This document shows, one piece after another, positions 35,512-42,782 of a stretch of DNA of 64,000 nt. Each line of letters begins with the position of its first letter. Within the stretch, counting starts at the first letter, position 1. Source of the DNA: Brevibacillus migulae (lineage in GTDB: Bacteria > Bacillota > Bacilli > Brevibacillales > Brevibacillaceae); assembly GCF_004521915.1 (NCBI RefSeq), contig NZ_SDKD01000014.1, forward strand, positions 62,001 through 126,000, in the 5' to 3' direction. Below the pieces are notes generated by a model. That model did not search any database, was not told the origin of the DNA, and was given only the letters and a program-made list of their open reading frames with translations. The position numbers and the translations under genes were made by a program.

Positions 35512-35617
35512 TGTGGATATTGTGGATTTTGTTGAAAAAATTATCAAAAACACCACAACTATTTTCTTCCTGATGCGTATAAGTATATGAATCAGTAAAC
35601 GGTACGAATTATCCACA
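35512..35617. promoter_or_regulatory. Cluster of DnaA-box-like sequences
   Basis: The roughly 330-base gap after dapL holds two tandem 9-mers, TGTGGATAT (35512-35520) and TGTGGATTT (35521-35529), which are minus-strand DnaA boxes with one and two mismatches. A perfect box, TTATCCACA, lies at 35609-35617 on the plus strand. The last is 31 bases before the next gene's start. Apart from these and the dapL terminator I see nothing else in the gap. Confidence 0.5.
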
Positions 35618-35647
35618 ATGGTGTACATGATATTGGAGGACTGCAAG

Positions 35648-36238
35648 ATGAAGAAAGTTTGGATGACTGCACTGATGACCATGATGATTGCCGGCGTCGC
35701 CACAACCGCCATTGGTGAGGGTCAGATTCGCATATGGATGGGAAAAGACCGGATCGATACAAGTGTTCCCGCCTCCGAATCCTCCTCGGTTGAAAAGATT
35801 GTCCATTCACTGGGCGGATTTACCAGCTATGACGGAAAAACGGGCAAGCTGAGCGTGGAAAAACCAAAAGTCAATATTTTGATCCTGGAAGGCATCCAGC
35901 AGGTAAAGGGCAAAAATATTGTCTTCAGCAATCCGATCAAAACGTACAATGACAAAGATGTGCCGCGGACTTTCGGCGTGTTTGTAGAAGTGGACGGGGC
36001 GCCTGAAGCGAAGCAGCTGAAAATGGAGCTCGCTTTGATCGATCCGGATGGCAAAGAGGTGGAAGACAAAGAGGTGACCTATTCCACCAAGAACGGGTCC
36101 AGTTTTTACTTCTCCCAGCCATTCGTCTCCACGAAGCTGTCCAAGTACGGGACTTACAAAGTGCAATTAAAAATGAAAACAGAAAAATACAAGGATTACG
36201 TAGTCGTTGGTGAAAACAGCTTTACTGTAGGCAGATAA
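35648..36238 (+). CDS. Small exported protein of unknown function
   Basis: A 196-residue protein with a signal peptide (KKVWMTALMTMMIAGVATTA). An N-terminal segment (GGFTSYDGKTGKLSVEKP) resembles the stalk-type domain common in Paenibacillaceae surface proteins, and the C-terminal part is a beta-sandwich-like stretch ending in ENSFTVGR. TTGGAGGA lies 7 bases before the ATG at 35648; an ATG at 35618 overlaps a DnaA-type box and has no site. No catalytic motif is seen. Confidence 0.65.
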   Translation: MKKVWMTALMTMMIAGVATTAIGEGQIRIWMGKDRIDTSVPASESSSVEKIVHSLGGFTSYDGKTGKLSVEKPKVNILILEGIQQVKGKNIVFSNPIKTYNDKDVPRTFGVFVEVDGAPEAKQLKMELALIDPDGKEVEDKEVTYSTKNGSSFYFSQPFVSTKLSKYGTYKVQLKMKTEKYKDYVVVGENSFTVGR

Positions 36239-36252
36239 TGACGTACCGATCA

Positions 36253-36281
36253 GGCATACATCAGCTGGACTGGTGTATGCC
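36253..36281 (+). terminator. Stem-loop after the exported protein gene
   Basis: GGCATACATCAG pairs with CTGGTGTATGCC over 12 positions (one G-U pair) around CTGGA. No clean T-run follows, so termination efficiency is uncertain. Confidence 0.5.
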
Positions 36282-36337
36282 AACTGTATTTTAGGGAGAG
36301 TTACAGCCTGTATGCGGTTTCACATTTATCTGGGTCA

Positions 36338-36346
36338 TGGTATAAT
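36338..36346 (+). promoter_or_regulatory. Extended -10 promoter of the DUF4912 gene
   Basis: TGGTATAAT contains a consensus TATAAT at 36341-36346 with the TGn extension. The -35 at 36318 (TTTCAC) is weak, as is common with extended -10 promoters. Confidence 0.6.
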
Positions 36347-36408
36347 ATAAGCACGAAAAGGAAAGGCCTTTATCGCTAGTTTGCTTAAGAAAGGGAAGAT
36401 GGAAGCGA

Positions 36409-36783
36409 ATGAAGAACAACTCCGCACGTTCCTCCACAGACGTCGATGGCCCGAGTATACGGATTGCTTGGAAAGATGAGCAATCGATTTTGGCCACATG
36501 GCACATGACAGACGGTTATCGACAGGAAGTGGAACAGAAGTTCGCGATACCGTTTGCAGAACTTCCGTTTGTGCTCAGACTGTATGACGTGACTGACCGC
36601 TTGGAAGTCCGAAATGATGGCATGGATTCCTATACCGATTTCGATATCAACCATCACTCATCGGAATGGGTATTGTATGGAGTCACGGACAGCGCGGTGT
36701 ATTGTGTCGACCTGGGGATCAGGATGATTGATGGAAGATTTTATTCGCTGTCAAGATCTGAAACCATTTCACAAGCTTCATAA
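36409..36783 (+). CDS. DUF4912 protein
   Basis: A 124-residue protein. The central and C-terminal parts follow the DUF4912 pattern: a strand around LATWHMTD where relatives have a tryptophan-rich sequence, LRLYDVTD, the FDIN segment, a WVLYGV turn and LGIRMIDGRFYSLSRS. Function is unknown; the family often occurs near cell-surface or glycogen genes in other bacteria. It is a single-gene unit with its own extended -10 promoter. Confidence 0.7.
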   Translation: MKNNSARSSTDVDGPSIRIAWKDEQSILATWHMTDGYRQEVEQKFAIPFAELPFVLRLYDVTDRLEVRNDGMDSYTDFDINHHSSEWVLYGVTDSAVYCVDLGIRMIDGRFYSLSRSETISQAS

Positions 36784-36802
36784 CATAGGACGTTGACGCT
36801 GG

Positions 36803-36831
36803 AAGGTTCTCCCCAAGAGGAGAACCTTTTT
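36803..36831 (+). terminator. Rho-independent terminator
   Basis: AAGGTTCTCC at 36803-36812 pairs with GGAGAACCTT at 36819-36828, followed by T. It lies between the DUF4912 gene and the convergent GH73-like gene. Confidence 0.88.
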
Positions 36832-36841
36832 GCTGTTTTCC

Positions 36842-37480
36842 CTACGGAATGCCTCTGGCTTTATCAAGCACCCGGAGCGCAACGGTTAACACCGCCCAAG
36901 TCGGCATGGGTTCATCCAGCTTGGTAAGCCATTCTGGATCGGTAAGCAAGCCTTCATTTAGCGCGCGTTTGCCGATGTCGAGCTTCCATGGCGGGACCGC
37001 TGGGACAGCCGGCTCCACCAGATCAAACCGGGTCAGATTATGAGTGCGAACGAGATTGGACAATTTTTCCGCATAGCTGGGATCCGTGGCATATCCGGCT
37101 GTCTCCAGAGCGTGGGCTGCTGCAAATGGGTCGCTGGCGGTGATCACCTGCTTGTACTTCGGCTGCAAGAGAAATTGGGCATGATCATCGATGGATTGCT
37201 GAAAATTAAAATAGGCTTTGAATTCTGAGACACGCGTGATGGTTTGACCATTCTCCACTTCCTGAGAGGCGATGCGCACAGAGCCGGCTGGACCGACTCC
37301 TTTGATCCCGAACAAATTATAGGAGGACCGCTGTGTAGCGGGATCTACGGGAATATATTTCCCCCATCCCGATTCCAAAATGGCTTGTGCGATGGTCACC
37401 GACGCAAAAATATGATGATCCAAGTAACTTCGCTGGGCTGGACCTGCCACCAAATTGATAAATTCACTTGTCTCCAGCAT
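36842..37480 (-). CDS. GH73-like peptidoglycan hydrolase without signal peptide
   Basis: A 212-residue glucosaminidase-fold protein. The catalytic glutamate lies in AQAILESGWGK near residue 36, with SSYNLFGIKG and the YATDPSYAEKL segment that are typical of GH73. Residues 155-212 form a short C-terminal repeat (KRALNEGLLTDPEWL) like those at the ends of phage lysins. There is no signal peptide, as in phage endolysins and some spore-associated lysins, but no other phage gene is nearby. GGGAGGGATGA precedes the ATG. Confidence 0.8.
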   Translation of the reverse strand: MLETSEFINLVAGPAQRSYLDHHIFASVTIAQAILESGWGKYIPVDPATQRSSYNLFGIKGVGPAGSVRIASQEVENGQTITRVSEFKAYFNFQQSIDDHAQFLLQPKYKQVITASDPFAAAHALETAGYATDPSYAEKLSNLVRTHNLTRFDLVEPAVPAVPPWKLDIGKRALNEGLLTDPEWLTKLDEPMPTWAVLTVALRVLDKARGIP

Positions 37481-37515
37481 TCATCCCTCCCTTGGTATCA
37501 ACATATGGAGGAAAG

Positions 37516-37550
37516 AAAAAAACAGTCACTGAAGAATCAGGACTGTTTTT
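37516..37550. terminator. Bidirectional terminator-like hairpin
   Basis: AACAGTC at 37521-37527 pairs with GACTGTT at 37541-37547, with A-tract on one side and T-tract on the other. On the minus strand it follows the DUF1885 gene at 37603. Confidence 0.7.
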
Positions 37551-37602
37551 CACTCGTCGACGAAGGCTTCGCCAAAAAACGGGCATAGCCACATTTTACG
37601 AA

Positions 37603-38085
37603 TTAAGGTTTACGCGGTTGAAAATATTGAACGCGATTATTGAATAAATGGAGCTCTCCCTTGTATTCGCGGGCGATAAACCGGCAGTACTCGTTGGCTT
37701 TGTTGTAATCGCCCTGAGTCCCAGCTTCAGGCAGTGTTACCTGAATGTAATGTACTTCTTTCCCGTTCTCTTCCTTGGAACCTACACCGATGATGATATA
37801 TTTATACGATTTTGGATCTTTGCCGCGAAGCAATAACCATGCATTCGTGCCGTCGTGCTTTTCTTCCAGCTGATAAGGGAAAGCCACATCGCTGTATGTC
37901 CATCCTAGTTGTTGTCCCGTTTTTTTAGTGGTTTCCATATAGTGCTGCAACGTCGATTTTACATCCGCAAGCGTTGCCTGCGTGACAGTGGAGCCTTCTA
38001 CTAGATAAATATAGGCCGATTGCATATTCACGTGGACCTTCACTCCCATACGCGACAAACTTATTTCCAACAAGTAGTGTAGCAT
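37603..38085 (-). CDS. DUF1885 protein
   Basis: A 160-residue protein whose core (SAYIYLVEGSTVTQ, KTGQQLGWTYSDVAFPY, then YKYIIIGVGSK) matches the DUF1885 family, for which a Geobacillus structure is known but no function. The ATG at 38085 follows GGGAGGAAGG closely. The family N-terminus, however, fits the internal ATG at 38025 (MQSAYI) better, so the true start is uncertain. Confidence 0.72.
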   Translation of the reverse strand: MLHYLLEISLSRMGVKVHVNMQSAYIYLVEGSTVTQATLADVKSTLQHYMETTKKTGQQLGWTYSDVAFPYQLEEKHDGTNAWLLLRGKDPKSYKYIIIGVGSKEENGKEVHYIQVTLPEAGTQGDYNKANEYCRFIAREYKGELHLFNNRVQYFQPRKP

Positions 38086-38136
38086 TCCTTCCTCCCTTTG
38101 ACAACTTTGACACAGGAAAGCGACGAAGGAAAACAA

Positions 38137-38165
38137 TTGCTAGTCTTTTCAGAAAAGTGTACAAT
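38137..38165 (+). promoter_or_regulatory. Promoter of the MarR-type regulator
   Basis: TTGCTA at 38137-38142 and TACAAT at 38160-38165 are 17 bases apart, 60 bases before the start codon. An AT-rich leader follows. Confidence 0.65.
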
Positions 38166-38224
38166 GTAAAAAAATTAACGAAAATAAATAGAAAAAAGAG
38201 ACGAATCAGTGGAGGAGTGTGTCC

Positions 38225-38752
38225 ATGCAAGACGTGTCCGTTCGACATGTTTACGAGACGTTAAATACGTTGCGAGCCATTAACGTTGTCAATAAAGAAG
38301 ATTGGGAGAGAGCGGCGAAGCAGGTAGGTCTGGACTCGTCGGTGCAACTGAATATTCTATGGATTATCTACTGTTATGAGGGGGTACGCGTGACACAGAT
38401 CGCGGATTGGACTTTCTGGCATCCATCCTCCATCGTCATCCATATTAAAAAGCTGATGGAAAAAAATTTGGTGACGATAGAGAAGTCTGATCAAGATGGA
38501 CGTGTGGTTCACGTATATCCCACGCAAGCAGGGCGAGAGGTCATTGAAACCAGCCGGAGCAGTGTGCCGATCATCTTCCGCCTGACATATGCCCTGGAGC
38601 AGCTGGAGGAACGCTACAGCAGAGCGGTTGTCGGCTTGTTCTTTGAGTGCCTTTCCTTTTTGGCAGAAGCGCTGCACGGCGTTGAAAAGGTTCGCTGGAT
38701 CCAGGAGAGCGAAGATCGTTCACCGTTTTTGAGCCAGGCCAATATCAGCTAA
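38225..38752 (+). CDS. MarR-family regulator resembling Hpr/ScoC
   Basis: A 175-residue winged-helix protein. The helix-turn-helix runs through VRVTQIADWTFWHPSSIVIHIKKL near residues 55-80, and the wing contains KSDQDGRVVHVYPT. In Bacillus subtilis the Hpr/ScoC protein is a transition-state regulator of proteases and sporulation; the resemblance in the recognition helix suggests this subfamily, but I cannot confirm orthology. GGAGGAG lies 8 bases before the ATG. Confidence 0.75.
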   Translation: MQDVSVRHVYETLNTLRAINVVNKEDWERAAKQVGLDSSVQLNILWIIYCYEGVRVTQIADWTFWHPSSIVIHIKKLMEKNLVTIEKSDQDGRVVHVYPTQAGREVIETSRSSVPIIFRLTYALEQLEERYSRAVVGLFFECLSFLAEALHGVEKVRWIQESEDRSPFLSQANIS

Positions 38753-38784
38753 TCAGTAAATAAGCTTGGAGAATTCGCATATGT

Positions 38785-38814
38785 AAGGAGGGACAGAGAC
38801 CCTCCTTTTTTATT
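38785..38814 (+). terminator. Rho-independent terminator
   Basis: AAGGAGGG at 38785-38792 pairs with CCCTCCTT at 38800-38807, followed by T. The rest of the gap to 38989 holds no gene or structure that I can support. Confidence 0.88.
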
Positions 38815-38989
38815 TTCTATGGAATACTCACCCATGCAGGTGTGGCAAGAATACAGCCCCGCCTGTTTTTCCCTTCCCCAACTACAATGACTGATGAAAC
38901 CTCTAACCAGTGATGCATAGATTTTCCTTTATAAGGCAAAATGAAGGATAAGCCATTGAAAAAACGTAGCTGTCAATCGGCGATCACCC

Positions 38990-39018
38990 GTGACGGATAC
39001 GGAAATAAATGGTACAAT
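38990..39018 (+). promoter_or_regulatory. Promoter of the DUF3055 gene
   Basis: GTGACG at 38990-38995 and TACAAT at 39013-39018 are 17 bases apart and lie 44 bases before the start codon. The upstream hexamer matches consensus at four positions. Confidence 0.5.
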
Positions 39019-39061
39019 AATAAGAAATCTGAATTTTAAAAAAGAATGGAGTGATTGCCGC

Positions 39062-39358
39062 ATGGATCGATACGACAATTTGTATGATGTGTCGGAAACC
39101 GCGCAAGTCCGCTTTATGGGACTCGCCTCTGATCAGTCACGTCATGATTTTGGAATTGTCTTTACCCATCGTTTTTATGGGAAACCGTTAGTCATCTGTA
39201 TGCAAACCGGGCAATCGACCATTCTTAGTTCAGAGGATGCGATTGACCCCAACACACTGAAGCGTATTTTCCGACTGGATTCTTTTGCAGAGGCGGAAGC
39301 ATTGGCACATTTCTTCCAAGAAAATCTGCCTGCCTTGCAATTTGATGACCAATACTAA
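39062..39358 (+). CDS. DUF3055 protein
   Basis: A 98-residue acidic cytoplasmic protein resembling the DUF3055 family of Bacillales (VRFMGLASDQSRHDFGIV, FYGKPLVICMQTGQST, and an acidic end with FDDQY). Function is unknown. GGAGTG precedes the ATG at 39062. An open stretch of 24 codons upstream overlaps the promoter and is not coding. Confidence 0.75.
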   Translation: MDRYDNLYDVSETAQVRFMGLASDQSRHDFGIVFTHRFYGKPLVICMQTGQSTILSSEDAIDPNTLKRIFRLDSFAEAEALAHFFQENLPALQFDDQY

Positions 39359-39372
39359 CGACGACGGTAAGG

Positions 39373-39404
39373 GAGCAGAAGCCTTCGCTTCTGCTCTATT
39401 TTTT
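39373..39404 (+). terminator. Rho-independent terminator
   Basis: GAGCAGAAGC at 39373-39382 pairs with GCTTCTGCTC at 39387-39396 around CTTC, followed by a T-run. Confidence 0.92.
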
Positions 39405-39500
39405 TCGTAAAACCAGAGAGGAAATTTTTGCGTTATACATAAATACTACAAAAAGCCCAGCCAAAGGCATGGAAGGATCGGAGTGGGAGGAGTTTGCGGG

Positions 39501-40301
39501 ATGGAAGTGTTCCATTGGGAAAAGGAGCCGATTAGAGGCGCCGTTGTAGTGGTGCACGGTACGGGCGAGCATCATGGGCGGTATTCTCACGTTGTACGAG
39601 CTTTGAACGATCATGGTTTTCAAGCATGGGCAGGAGATCTTCCCGGCTGGGGCAAAGCCGACGGAAGAAAGGGCCATATTGATTCCTTCGATGATTATCT
39701 GGGGACAGTAGACAGCTGGGTGGATGCGGCGAGAAATCAGCTTCCCCAGGAGTTGCCATTGTATCTGTTTGGTCACAGCATGGGGGGATTGGTTGCCGTG
39801 CGATATGCGGAAGTATACGGGGCTGAGCGCTTGGACGGACTGGTTCTCAGCTCACCCTGTCTGCAATTAAAGCTTGCCGTACCACGCTGGAAGGTCGAAC
39901 TGGCCGGCTATCTGAACAGAGTGTGGCCCACGCTGCGGATTGCCAATGGCATTACTCCTGAGATGGTCACCAGAGATTCGACGGTGCGCGTGCAGTACCA
40001 AACCGATCCGTTGAATTACCCAAAGGCAAGCGTACGTTGGTTTAATGAGCTGCTGCGCGCCATGGAATTGGCTTGGAAGGAGAAAGATCAGCTTCGGCTC
40101 CCCACATTGATCATGCAAGCGGGTGCGGATCAACTGGTTGACCCTGTGGCAGTGGCGGCGTTTGCCCGGGAATTGCCGTATCCTGAAAAGCAGTATATCG
40201 AATATGACGGCTTTTACCACGAAATTTTGAATGAACCGGAACGCGACCAAGTGCTGGCCGATTTGGTGAGATGGTTACACAATCAGCAGGCAAAAACGTG
40301 A
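39501..40301 (+). CDS. Monoacylglycerol-lipase-like alpha/beta hydrolase
   Basis: A 266-residue serine hydrolase of the lysophospholipase/monoglyceride lipase group: HGTGEHHGRY at the oxyanion region, GHSMGG as nucleophile elbow, the acid near GADQLVDP and the catalytic histidine in YDGFYHEILNE. No signal peptide is present. GGGAGGAG lies 8 bases before the ATG at 39501; a start six codons upstream is less likely. Confidence 0.87.
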   Translation: MEVFHWEKEPIRGAVVVVHGTGEHHGRYSHVVRALNDHGFQAWAGDLPGWGKADGRKGHIDSFDDYLGTVDSWVDAARNQLPQELPLYLFGHSMGGLVAVRYAEVYGAERLDGLVLSSPCLQLKLAVPRWKVELAGYLNRVWPTLRIANGITPEMVTRDSTVRVQYQTDPLNYPKASVRWFNELLRAMELAWKEKDQLRLPTLIMQAGADQLVDPVAVAAFARELPYPEKQYIEYDGFYHEILNEPERDQVLADLVRWLHNQQAKT

Positions 40302-40377
40302 TTGTGACATACTAGTTAAAAAGGATAATGAATATACATCTACGTATCCATCTCTTAAACCCGTAAATAATTGTCTA

Positions 40378-40407
40378 TTGACGCCAATTGGTATGGCATA
40401 ATAAAAT
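40378..40407 (+). promoter_or_regulatory. Promoter of the SR1-like RNA
   Basis: TTGACG at 40378-40383 and TAAAAT at 40402-40407 are 18 bases apart. The start would be near 40414, giving a transcript of about 225 bases that ends at the terminator near 40640, close to the length of Bacillus subtilis SR1. Confidence 0.55.
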
Positions 40408-40479
40408 AAATGTAACATAACAATTGCTCAATCAAGTACAGATAATGTTTACGATCAATGTTTTGGGAGGGGATTACTT

Positions 40480-40602
40480 GTGGGTACGATTGTATGTCAA
40501 GAATGTGGAAAGATCATTGATCATTTTGAATCGAATCAAGTGAAAACGCTTTACGGAGTTTGTGACTGCGAATGCAGCAATTACACGAAAGAAAACGAAT
40601 AA
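40480..40602 (+). CDS. SR1P-family small peptide (GapA-binding)
   Basis: A 40-residue peptide that starts MGTIVCQECG and contains the segments DHFES, VKTLYGVC and four further cysteines, as in the SR1P family. In Bacillus subtilis SR1P binds the glycolytic GapA and helps RNase J1. The start is a GTG behind GGGAGGGG. The cysteine pattern (CxxC near residue 6, CDCEC near 28-32) suggests metal binding. It is a single-gene unit. Confidence 0.82.
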   Translation: MGTIVCQECGKIIDHFESNQVKTLYGVCDCECSNYTKENE

Positions 40603-40612
40603 AGAATAATCA

Positions 40613-40641
40613 GAAGCAGGCCATCGCGCCTGCTTCATTTT
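40613..40641. terminator. Terminator of the SR1-like unit
   Basis: GAAGCAGG at 40613-40620 pairs with CCTGCTTC at 40629-40636, followed by T-rich sequence. The hairpin also sits just past the stop of the convergent minus-strand gene. Confidence 0.82.
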
Positions 40642-40651
40642 GTACCTTATT

Positions 40652-42616
40652 TCATTTCGCATTTGAAACAAGAGGAGCTTGCTTGCACAAATAAGGATAA
40701 CAGAGCCAAAGTCCAACCAGGAACAGCAAAAAAGCAACATAAGCAGGAAATAAATGCCAAAAATCCAGATAACCTACGGATACATGTACCCCAATCCCTG
40801 CGAGAAAACCGGGAAAGCCGGCTGTGAGCAGGGTCCACCAGATCCAGCGCTCTCCCTGGCGAAACCCCCATAATGATAGCAGCAGAACAGCGATTCCATC
40901 CGACACGAGGGCGCCTCCAAAGCCGGCGCGATCATGGGCGATAAGCGGGATCAACCGTTCATTTTCGCCATGCAGCTGATGAGCGTGAGCACCTAGAAAA
41001 GCCAGATCGGAAGGAACAAAAACGTGAGTGACCCCGATCAGCGAGATGATCAGACCGGCTCCGAGCAATCCGCAACCAATGATCACAAAGCAGAGCTGTC
41101 CCCACAGTCCGCGTTTCCATTGTGAATCATTTACCAAGTTAGGCGGCAGGGATGGCTGCCCTGCAACACTGTGCAAGCCTCGCAGGCTCAAGAGAAAGAA
41201 GGGAAACAGCAGCAGGGCAAGAAATGCGTGTAGCCAGTCAAAATAGCCGTACCCGATAAACAGAAAGAAGCTGACGAATCCGACTGTATTGGAAGCAATA
41301 TAAATGTGGCGGGCCCAAGCGATGCCCCTTCGCAAAGGAAAGATCGCGAACTGCAGATAGATCACGCCGATCGATATCATGGTGCCGGCAAGGCTGATGC
41401 GGTCATGCGACATGAAAGGAAGCAGAAGCGGATTCAGTGCATCCAGCTCGGTGGCATCCATCCTGAGAAAGCTCAGATCATAGGGCAAAACGACAGAGGT
41501 AGCTGCCACCAGCCAAGCGATGATTCCACTGATGATCATGCCGGCGCCAAGAATGGCTGCCCAGACCCAGCTTGGGATGGATCGGTTTTCTTTTTGCGAA
41601 TGAGGAAGAATAGCTGCGTCTTGCGCTTGGTAAAAGGCGATGGCCTCGTTCACTCGTTTGGGCAATCCCGGACCAGAGTAGATCAGCCCGCTGTGCAGCT
41701 GGATCAAAGAAGCGCCAGCATCCAGCATCAGAAGGGCATCGGCTGGTTCCTGAATCCCTCCCGAAGCAATAATGGGCAGACTTTCTCCGGCCCATTTGCG
41801 AATGTGGCGTACCAACTCCAGACTTTGGGGAAAGGTTGATCCCCCCACGATACGGGCAGCGTGATCAGCAGCCTCGATGCCGCCGCCGATCAACACCCCT
41901 GCGAATCCGGTTTCCAAAGCCGGTTCAAGCAGCTGTGTAGCGACATCTTCCCGGATATTTGGAGGGATACATAAGAGCAAAGGCAAGTCGCCACGCTTCT
42001 GTTCTTTCACGATAGAAAGGAGCTCGCGCCATTCCGTTAGTGACCATTCCTGTGACTGAATTTGCCTTGGGATTTCTACTGTAAAAAAGGAGCAGTACGG
42101 CTCCAGCAGCTCCATGAGTGTAAGGAGCTCATAAGCAGCTTTCGCAGGAGAAGAGGCAATCGAACATCCGATTCGCATGGCAAGCGGGACGGGAAGCGTA
42201 CCGATTCTTTGCAACCGGTTGACCCATGCCGCTGCCCCATCATTGGGGGGAGGATCCGGATAAAAGATGTCGGCCGTTCCAGTGATCCGTTGAATGGGCT
42301 GCTCCGTTTTGACGGGAAGAACGGTTACGGGTCCTGCCTCCAGGTAGCCAAAACCAAATTTGGCCAAGGCAGGCAAGGCTCTGGCATGGACATCAAGACC
42401 TGCGCCAAGTCCGACAGGGGAATCAAATGAAATGCCGAAATAGCTGGTTTTCAGCTGTTCTGGCGGCTCCATGTGACCAAGCAGTTCAATCACAGCGGGA
42501 CCAAAAGGCAAAGAAGCAAGTGTCCCCATCGCCGTTAACGCAAGATCGCGCCCTTTTTCCGCGGAAAGGGAAAAGAGCAGGGGACGAAAGAGGGGATGAT
42601 AGGACCAGTCAGGCAT
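40652..42616 (-). CDS. Dihydroorotate-dehydrogenase-like barrel fused to a duplicated membrane domain
   Basis: A 654-residue protein. Residues 1 to about 345 follow class 2 dihydroorotate dehydrogenase from the N-terminal helices (LSAEKGRDLAL) to the FMN phosphate-binding end (SGGIQEPADALLMLDAGA, SGLIYSGPGL). Several residues normally conserved around FMN and orotate are changed: AGLDVHA replaces AGFDKN, and the asparagine-rich SPNT and NRMGF loops are not recognisable. Residues 360-654 form two similar sets of membrane helices, each with an HDR motif and a GYxDxxH-type motif, which I do not recognise. The ATG at 42616 follows AAAGGAGG. It may be a flavin-binding membrane protein with a different reaction. 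Confidence 0.72.
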   Translation of the reverse strand: MPDWSYHPLFRPLLFSLSAEKGRDLALTAMGTLASLPFGPAVIELLGHMEPPEQLKTSYFGISFDSPVGLGAGLDVHARALPALAKFGFGYLEAGPVTVLPVKTEQPIQRITGTADIFYPDPPPNDGAAAWVNRLQRIGTLPVPLAMRIGCSIASSPAKAAYELLTLMELLEPYCSFFTVEIPRQIQSQEWSLTEWRELLSIVKEQKRGDLPLLLCIPPNIREDVATQLLEPALETGFAGVLIGGGIEAADHAARIVGGSTFPQSLELVRHIRKWAGESLPIIASGGIQEPADALLMLDAGASLIQLHSGLIYSGPGLPKRVNEAIAFYQAQDAAILPHSQKENRSIPSWVWAAILGAGMIISGIIAWLVAATSVVLPYDLSFLRMDATELDALNPLLLPFMSHDRISLAGTMISIGVIYLQFAIFPLRRGIAWARHIYIASNTVGFVSFFLFIGYGYFDWLHAFLALLLFPFFLLSLRGLHSVAGQPSLPPNLVNDSQWKRGLWGQLCFVIIGCGLLGAGLIISLIGVTHVFVPSDLAFLGAHAHQLHGENERLIPLIAHDRAGFGGALVSDGIAVLLLSLWGFRQGERWIWWTLLTAGFPGFLAGIGVHVSVGYLDFWHLFPAYVAFLLFLVGLWLCYPYLCKQAPLVSNAK

Positions 42617-42672
42617 CTGATGGGCCTCCTTTGACGAAGTAGGGTAACCAATGAGCAAGCCAACATGTCTTC

Positions 42673-42725
42673 AAAAAAGAAGAGGCTTTCCGATTCATTC
42701 ATGCAACATGCACCGGAGGCCTCTT
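42673..42725 (-). terminator. Terminator of the Orn/Lys/Arg decarboxylase gene
   Basis: Read on the minus strand, GAAGAGGC (42725-42718) pairs with GCCTCTTC (42686-42679) and six T follow. Confidence 0.8.
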
Positions 42726-42782
42726 CATTGGTTGGTTTGAATATTTACGAAAGATGCTGGAAGGTTGGCGATCCAGCCAGTC

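Larger units (their letters stand above)
40414..40641 (+). ncRNA. Probable SR1-type dual-function small RNA
   Basis: A short transcript unit with its own promoter and terminator encodes the SR1P peptide. In Bacillus subtilis SR1 is a small regulatory RNA that base-pairs with ahrC mRNA and also encodes SR1P, which binds GapA. I infer the RNA here from the peptide, the unit length and the lack of any other gene. Base-pairing targets cannot be tested from the window. Confidence 0.55.

Noticed and set aside
40541..40554. cre-like sequence inside the SR1P coding region
   Set aside because: It matches the consensus at 12 of 14 positions and lies in coding sequence, so chance cannot be excluded; it is mentioned only as context.
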